Positions 6,505 to 10,017 of a stretch of 10,017 nt of DNA are shown one piece after another. Location of the stretch: the NCBI GenBank assembly GCA_030837395.1, contig JAUPKO010000217.1, positions 1-10,017 on the forward strand, written 5' to 3'. The stretch's first letter is position 1; every line of letters begins with the position of its first letter. The position numbers were made by a program, and so were the translations under genes. The DNA is from Actinomycetota bacterium (GTDB taxonomy: Bacteria > Actinomycetota > Actinomycetes > S36-B12 > UBA10799). The notes below the pieces were generated by a model. The model saw nothing but the letters and a program-made list of their open reading frames with translations, had not been told where the DNA came from and searched no databases.

Positions 6505-7674
6505 ATGACCATGACCCCGGACGAGTTGTTCGACCTCGACTCGCTACTGAACGACGAACAACGCGCCATGCGAGAGGTGGTCCGCCGCTACCTCGACGCC
6601 GAGGTCCGCCCGTACCTGCGCGCGTGGTTCGGCAGCGGCGAGTTGCCCGCCCGCGAGTTGGCGCTGGGCCTGGGCGAGCTCGGCCTGTTGGGGATGCACC
6701 TGACCGGCTACGGCTGCGCGGGTACCGATGCGGTGTCCTACGGCCTGGCGTGTCTGGAGTTGGAGGCCGCGGATTCCGGGGTTCGCTCGCTGGTGAGCGT
6801 GCAGGGGTCGCTGGCGATGTTCGCGATCTGGCGATTCGGCAGCGAGGAACAGAAGCAGCAGTGGCTGCCGCGCATGGCCACCGGTGAGGCCATCGGCTGC
6901 TTCGGCCTGACCGAGCCGGACTTCGGCTCGAACCCGTCCGGCATGCGCACCAGGGCCGTGCGGGACGGTGACGATTGGGTCATCAACGGTTCCAAGATGT
7001 GGATCACCAACGGTTCCATCGCCGACGTCGCGGTTGTGTGGGCGCGTACCGACGACGGCATTCGTGGCTTCGTCGTACCCACCGACACCACCGGATTCAG
7101 CGCTCGCGATGTCGGCGACAAGATGTCGCTGCGGGCCTCGGTGACCAGCGAACTGGCGTTGACCGATGTGCGCGTGCCGGCCGACGCGATGCTGCCCGAG
7201 GCGCGTGGCCTGCGCGGTCCGCTGTCGTGCCTGGACGAGGCGCGGTTCGGCATCGTGTTCGGCACCATGGGCGCGGCGCGGGACTGTCTGGAGGTGGCCA
7301 TCGACTACAGCCGCAGCCGGATCCAGTTCGACCGTCCGATCGCCGGATTCCAGTTGACCCAGGCGAAACTGGCCGACATGGCGTTGGAATATGGCAAGGG
7401 GACACTGCTGGCGCTGCACCTGGGCGGACTCAAAGACGCCGGACGGATCAGCGCTGCCCAGATTTCCACAGGAAAGCTCAACAACGCCCGGGCCGCGCTG
7501 CAAATCGCCCGCACCGCTCGCGGGATCCTGGGCGGCAACGGCATCACGTTGGAGTACCCGGTGATCCGGCACATGAACAACCTGGAGTCGGTCTACACCT
7601 ACGAGGGCACGAACGAGATCCACACCTTGGTCGTAGGTCAGGCGCTCACCGGCGAGGCCGCCTATGTCGGCTGA
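6505..7674 (+). CDS. gcdH: Glutaryl-CoA dehydrogenase
   Basis: A 389-aa acyl-CoA dehydrogenase of full length. It carries the marks of the glutaryl-CoA dehydrogenase branch: VRSLVSVQGSL (93-103) with Arg94, the residue that holds the glutaryl carboxylate; GCFGLTEPDFGSNPSGM (131-147), the FAD-contact loop; WITNGSIADVAVVWAR (166-181); a CLDEARFGI segment; ILGGNGITLEYPVIRH (341-356); and the catalytic base Glu367 in TYEGTNEIH. The enzyme oxidises and decarboxylates glutaryl-CoA to crotonyl-CoA, passing electrons to ETF, at the end of lysine, cadaverine or tryptophan breakdown. The gene lies 82 nt after the amine oxidase in the same direction and converges on the RCC1 gene 15 nt downstream. Assignment to glutaryl-CoA rather than other acyl-CoAs rests on the Arg94 and YEGT contexts and is strong but untested. 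Confidence 0.9.
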   Translation: MTMTPDELFDLDSLLNDEQRAMREVVRRYLDAEVRPYLRAWFGSGELPARELALGLGELGLLGMHLTGYGCAGTDAVSYGLACLELEAADSGVRSLVSVQGSLAMFAIWRFGSEEQKQQWLPRMATGEAIGCFGLTEPDFGSNPSGMRTRAVRDGDDWVINGSKMWITNGSIADVAVVWARTDDGIRGFVVPTDTTGFSARDVGDKMSLRASVTSELALTDVRVPADAMLPEARGLRGPLSCLDEARFGIVFGTMGAARDCLEVAIDYSRSRIQFDRPIAGFQLTQAKLADMALEYGKGTLLALHLGGLKDAGRISAAQISTGKLNNARAALQIARTARGILGGNGITLEYPVIRHMNNLESVYTYEGTNEIHTLVVGQALTGEAAYVG

Positions 7675-7677
7675 CCT

Positions 7678-7702
7678 GCGCAGCATGCGCTACTTGAAGT
7701 AG
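7678..7702. terminator. Short palindromes at a convergent gene junction, possible weak bidirectional terminator
   Basis: The 15-bp gap between the convergent stops contains GCGCA-gca-TGCGC (7678-7690), a 5-bp stem with a 3-nt loop. It is followed by the perfect palindrome CTACTTGAAGTAG (7690-7702), which includes the TAG stop of the minus-strand gene. There is no T-tract, and stems this short are weak terminators, so the role is uncertain. Confidence 0.25.
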
Positions 7703-10017
7703 CCCAAGGTGTCGACGATCACATGGGCGCTGCCAACCGAATTGAACACCGAGACCTGCCGATCACCCGAGATCGTCACCTGACTGCCGTTCGCCCGGTT
7801 GAAGCCGGCCGCGGGCCAGTTCAACGACGACGCGTCGGGTAGCGCGGCGCCGGTGGGGAACGCGCGAAAGTGACTGCGCGTGGTGCCGGCAGCCTCGGTG
7901 AGGTTGTAGGCAATGGCAGTGGCTCCGGGGGGCACCACGTCGCGCGCGACGAGGGCCCCGGCGGTGGTGTGGGCATCGCGCACGGCGATCGCCCGCGTCT
8001 GACCGGCCAACAGCGGCGCGGCCGGCGACGTGAACGGACTGCGGGAGTCGTACGCCCGCGCCGGATCGATCGGATAGAACATGGCTCCCTCACCGGTGGT
8101 CTTGGGCAGGTAGTAGCCCACCACGTCGACGATGAACTGCACCGGCAACCCAGATCCGTTGTGCACCCGCACCCGGCGTTGGGCATCAAGGCCAATCACC
8201 GAGGCGTTGGCCACCGTGTCACCGACCATCGACCAGTTGACGCTTGAGACCGGTGTGCTGGCCACATCACCGGGCATCACCCGCAGGTGGCCGCCGCCCC
8301 TGGCGGTGTTGGCAACGGTGAGGTTGTAGGCGACTGCGGTCGCACCGGCCGGCACCTGGCCCGCCACACTGACGAGCCGATCGGCGCCCCCCGCCAGCGG
8401 GCCGGCCGGATCGCCGCGAGAGTCATAGGCCCGCGCCGGACTGATCGACGTGTAGAGGTTGCCGCTGTCGGGCCCCCGCCAGAGTTCGGGCAGGTAGAAG
8501 CCCACCGCATCGACCACGAAGTTCACCTGCACGCTTGCCCCGTTGAACACTGTCAGATATCCCGTCCGGTGCCCTCCCTTGACCACCGAGGCGTTGGCGA
8601 TCGTCTGCCCGGCCACGAAATTGACTGTCGAGGTCTGCACCGACGTGCCCCCGGCCTGCACCACCCTCAGGTGGCCGGCGGCGGCCGGATTCACCACGGT
8701 GAGGTTGTAGGCGATGGCAGAGGCGTCCTCAGGGATGGAGGCACCGGTCATATCGATTACTCGCGTCTCACCGACGGCCAGCGGCGTTGCGGTGCCGCCG
8801 GGACCCGCAGTGCGGCTGTCGTAGGCCCGGGCGGGCGTGATGGGGAAGAACACCGAAGCTGTGGGTGCGTAGGGCCGGACCCTTCCCGCAACGGCCTCAC
8901 GGCCACCCACCTCGGTCACGGCGCGCAACTGGACATCGTACGAACCGCCGTTCACCAAGCCTGGGATCAACGCTGGCGAGGTGGTGGTCGGCGGATCGAA
9001 CGGGTGCCATACGCCGTCACCGTTCGGGCCGGTGAGTTTGTACTCGTAGTTGGTGATCGGAGCGGTCGTCTGCCATGACCACGGGGGCGCAAAGGCCACC
9101 CACGCAGACCCGTCCGCGCCGCGGGCCGACACATTTCGCGGTGCACCCGGGAAGTCCGGCAGCGCCAGACTGCGATTGCCGCCCGCCGCGACCTGACCGA
9201 CGAAGACGCCGGACAGCACCCCGGACGTGTCCACCGCAACCGGCTTGTTGGCGAACAACGTCGGATACTGTCCGATGCTCGTACCCTTCACGCCGTTGCC
9301 CACGGTGCCCCAATACTCGCTACCCCAACAGGCGGCAGCGTGACTGATGGTGACTGCACACGTGTGAGCCATACCGGCCGCCAACAGACCCGTGTAGGGC
9401 GGCGGCATGTTCTCGGGGTTGGTCAAGCCGAACTGGAAGATCGGCGACACCTGCACCAGGCTGGCACTGAATTGACCTGAGCCGCCGGTCCCGTTTCCCA
9501 GTTGTCCGTGGCTGTTGCTCCCCCAGCAGTAGGCCTTGCCGTTGTACGACCAGCCGACCTCTCCCGATCCAGGCATGAGGCAGGAGTGGTTGTCGCCCAC
9601 AGCCAGGCCCCGGGTGTCCCAGAAGTAGCCCGGCACCACGGGTAGGCGAACGGGCAGCATCAACGCGGACCTGGGCGGCCCGCCCGGGCCCTGGCCCAAC
9701 TGGCCGAGTGAGTTGTTGCCCCAGCAGTACGTCGTCCACGGCGCGAACCCGGGTGAGTCCACGGCCTCCACCTGGGCGCAGGTGTGCCCCGCTCCCGCCA
9801 GCACCGTGTGGAAGGGGAAGTAGGGCTGGCTGCCACCGGGTACCACCACCTGTTGGGGCTGCGCGAATGCCCCACCCACCACACCGTTGCCCAACTGGCC
9901 ATCGGTATTGCGACCCCAGCAGAAGGCGCGACCCACAGTGAAGTTCGGGGACACCTTCAGCCTGGATCCACCGTAGAAATCCGTGTGTTTATGGTGTTGT
10001 GAATGATCAAATGCCCC
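7690..10017 (-). CDS. Modular secreted-type protein: RCC1 blades, FN3 domain and three C-terminal repeats (5' end unresolved)
   Basis: The reading frame ends at TAG 7692-7690 and stays open to the right edge (775 codons). The only standard start in frame is GTG at 9954-9952, giving 754 aa; residues are numbered from it. Residues 1-265 hold four RCC1-like blades marked by CWG at 12, 77, 143 and 209 (GQLG follows in three), with HTC/HSC motifs. Residues about 266-362 are an FN3 domain (PGAPRNVSA, ITNYEYKLTG, GGSYDVQLRAV). Residues 369-754 are three repeats, each starting PARAYDSR and ending VDxxGYY/F-type. Paired cysteines and the domain mix suggest an exported, surface or extracellular binding protein. 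No signal peptide is visible. With only four blades of a usual seven-bladed propeller, the N terminus is either outside the window or lost. No enzymatic motif is seen. Confidence 0.85.
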   Translation of the reverse strand, partial: GAFDHSQHHKHTDFYGGSRLKVSPNFTVGRAFCWGRNTDGQLGNGVVGGAFAQPQQVVVPGGSQPYFPFHTVLAGAGHTCAQVEAVDSPGFAPWTTYCWGNNSLGQLGQGPGGPPRSALMLPVRLPVVPGYFWDTRGLAVGDNHSCLMPGSGEVGWSYNGKAYCWGSNSHGQLGNGTGGSGQFSASLVQVSPIFQFGLTNPENMPPPYTGLLAAGMAHTCAVTISHAAACWGSEYWGTVGNGVKGTSIGQYPTLFANKPVAVDTSGVLSGVFVGQVAAGGNRSLALPDFPGAPRNVSARGADGSAWVAFAPPWSWQTTAPITNYEYKLTGPNGDGVWHPFDPPTTTSPALIPGLVNGGSYDVQLRAVTEVGGREAVAGRVRPYAPTASVFFPITPARAYDSRTAGPGGTATPLAVGETRVIDMTGASIPEDASAIAYNLTVVNPAAAGHLRVVQAGGTSVQTSTVNFVAGQTIANASVVKGGHRTGYLTVFNGASVQVNFVVDAVGFYLPELWRGPDSGNLYTSISPARAYDSRGDPAGPLAGGADRLVSVAGQVPAGATAVAYNLTVANTARGGGHLRVMPGDVASTPVSSVNWSMVGDTVANASVIGLDAQRRVRVHNGSGLPVQFIVDVVGYYLPKTTGEGAMFYPIDPARAYDSRSPFTSPAAPLLAGQTRAIAVRDAHTTAGALVARDVVPPGATAIAYNLTEAAGTTRSHFRAFPTGAALPDASSLNWPAAGFNRANGSQVTISGDRQVSVFNSVGSAHVIVDTLGYFK
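7693..8850 (-). repeat. Three tandem copies of an actinobacterial C-terminal repeat domain (about 118-130 aa each)
   Basis: Protein-level repeats lie at 8488-8850, 8104-8457 and 7693-8082 (residues 369-489, 500-617, 625-754). All contain PARAYDSR (374-381, 506-513, 631-638), then AYNLT (415, 542, 682), then ANAS or ANGS (453, 582, 721), and end with a V-D-x-x-G-aromatic motif. Linkers of 7-10 residues separate them. The DNA copies are diverged, so duplication is not recent. I recognise the pattern from large exported actinobacterial proteins but know no proven function. Confidence 0.8.
9160..10017 (-). repeat. RCC1-like repeat region (four blades in window)
   Basis: CWG motifs recur at residues 12, 77, 143 and 209, a regular 65-66 residue period, with N-x-x-GQLGxG following in the first three. 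HTC/HSC motifs at 57-59, 123-125 and 197-199 precede the next CWG by 10-18 residues, suggesting one disulfide per blade. The end of the array, NRSLAL (260-265), keeps the motif but has leucine for cysteine. Confidence 0.8.

Noticed and set aside
6544..7686. A 380-codon minus-strand open frame opposite the glutaryl-CoA dehydrogenase.
   Set aside because: Antisense shadow; the plus strand encodes a full acyl-CoA dehydrogenase with all active-site motifs.
8287..9078. A 263-codon plus-strand open frame opposite the FN3 and repeat region.
   Set aside because: The minus strand encodes clear FN3 and PARAYDSR repeats here; this frame is Arg/Gly/His-rich shadow sequence without motifs.
1..10017. Mobile elements, CRISPR arrays, tRNA or rRNA genes.
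   Set aside because: I saw no transposase or integrase motifs, no regularly spaced identical DNA repeats and no tRNA- or rRNA-like sequence; the only repeats are protein-level domain repeats.

Overview
The window is GC-rich, almost fully coding DNA with strong G/C bias at third codon positions. Genes are tightly packed and overlap by 4 nt, and two promoters look leaderless, so a high-GC actinobacterium (Actinomycetota) is the best guess. The secreted-type RCC1/FN3 protein with C-terminal PARAYDSR repeats also fits environmental actinobacteria, perhaps Acidimicrobiia-like. That placement is inference; no rRNA or other marker gene is present.

Layout: (1) Bases 1-2412, minus strand, hold two tandem NAD(P)-dependent aldehyde dehydrogenases of the gamma-aminobutyraldehyde dehydrogenase type; the downstream one runs off the left edge. 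(2) Bases 2413-2546 are a 134-bp divergent control region with a leaderless-type promoter facing each way. (3) Bases 2547-6422, plus strand, hold four genes joined by 4-nt stop/start overlaps: an Lrp/AsnC regulator, a class III PLP aminotransferase, an FMN-binding split-barrel (Pyridox_ox_2 type) protein, and a PuuB/OrdL-like FAD amine oxidase. (4) Bases 6505-7674, plus strand, encode a glutaryl-CoA dehydrogenase. (5) Bases 7690-10017, minus strand and convergent, encode the C-terminal part of a modular, probably extracellular protein: RCC1 blades, one FN3 domain and three copies of an actinobacterial C-terminal repeat. Its 5' end lies at or beyond the right edge.

Working model: regions 1-3 form an Lrp-controlled amine (polyamine) catabolic locus. 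The aminotransferase and/or the FAD oxidase would convert a diamine or its gamma-glutamyl derivative to an aminoaldehyde, and the two dehydrogenases would oxidise the aldehyde to the acid (GABA from putrescine, 5-aminovalerate from cadaverine). The adjacent glutaryl-CoA dehydrogenase makes a C5 (cadaverine/lysine to glutarate) route worth considering beside the C4 (putrescine/GABA) route. The FMN-binding protein inside the operon has no assigned step and is the least understood member. The RCC1/FN3 gene is unrelated to this pathway as far as the sequence shows.
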